Origin: Terriglobales bacterium
Lineage (GTDB): Bacteria > Acidobacteriota > Terriglobia > Bryobacterales > Bryobacteraceae
DNA length: 64,000 nucleotides
Direction of reading: 5' to 3'
Assembly: GCA_027485675.1 (NCBI GenBank)
Contig: JAIXQP010000018.1
Location: 62,001-126,000, forward strand
The position numbers and the translations under genes were made by a program. Below the pieces are notes generated by a model that saw only the letters and a program-made list of their open reading frames with translations, did not search any database and was not told the DNA's origin. The first letter of the stretch is position 1. Every line of letters starts with the position of its first letter. This document shows, piece after piece, positions 64,000 through 64,000 of this stretch.

Positions 64000-64000
64000 G

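Overview
The window looks like chromosomal DNA of an acidobacterium close to Solibacter/Bryobacterales. The evidence is high GC with strongly biased third codon positions, two Oar-like TonB-dependent receptors, a DUF1549/DUF1553 cytochrome paired with a DUF1501 protein, an ECF sigma factor of the 'LQPTALVNE' type next to a TPR-bearing Ser/Thr kinase, and a secreted hydrolase at the right edge whose C-terminal domain matches the Solibacter-type module (TIGR03437 style). I see no insertion sequence, phage, CRISPR array, tRNA or rRNA. The assignment is by family recognition only.

Layout. 1-7.3 kb: the end of a TonB receptor, a seven-haem cytochrome with TPRs, an ABC-F ATPase, a DUF2202 protein and a DsbD-alpha-like protein. 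7.3-8.5 kb: a secreted Trx7/PDZ gene with an in-frame TGA in a CxxU motif, followed by a SECIS-like hairpin, and further on an in-frame TAG. 8.5-12.3 kb: a sugar isomerase-like TIM barrel, a Gfo/Idh/MocA oxidoreductase and a GDSL-DUF1080 fusion. 12.3-15.5 kb: kdsB-pyrG-kdsA (CMP-Kdo supply). 15.5-22.7 kb: the DUF1549/DUF1553 and DUF1501 pair, a beta-helix protein, a zinc alcohol dehydrogenase and a small secreted protein.

22.7-34.8 kb is a surface-glycan locus of visibly lower GC. It carries the whole GDP-D-glycero-alpha-D-manno-heptose route (gmhA, hddA, gmhB, hddC) plus a transaldolase, two methyltransferases, a GT2, a GT39 split into two overlapping frames, an SDR epimerase and a large GT39-like membrane protein. 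34.8-47.7 kb holds an acetylxylan-esterase-like hydrolase, a FkbM methyltransferase, a second Oar-like receptor, a DapA-like protein, a SRPBCC protein, a kinase-fold protein, arfB, a DODA dioxygenase, gamma-glutamyltransferase and a DXD glycosyltransferase.

47.7-54.1 kb is one tightly packed five-gene operon behind a near-consensus sigma-70 promoter: ECF sigma factor, Ser/Thr kinase-TolB-TPR, a 66-residue protein, a SPINDLY/GT41 glycosyltransferase and a PAP2 enzyme. It is the best candidate here for an undescribed system. 54.1-58.1 kb encodes a single-chain topoisomerase III-RecQ-HRDC fusion. A tandem glycine riboswitch then precedes gcvP, followed by two decayed Uma2 copies in tandem and the partial secreted hydrolase.

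Many genes here have a -10 box only 6-12 nt before the start codon and no Shine-Dalgarno, which suggests leaderless transcripts. Others (4546, 6237, 32096, 41203, 47050, 58371) have clear Shine-Dalgarno sequences.
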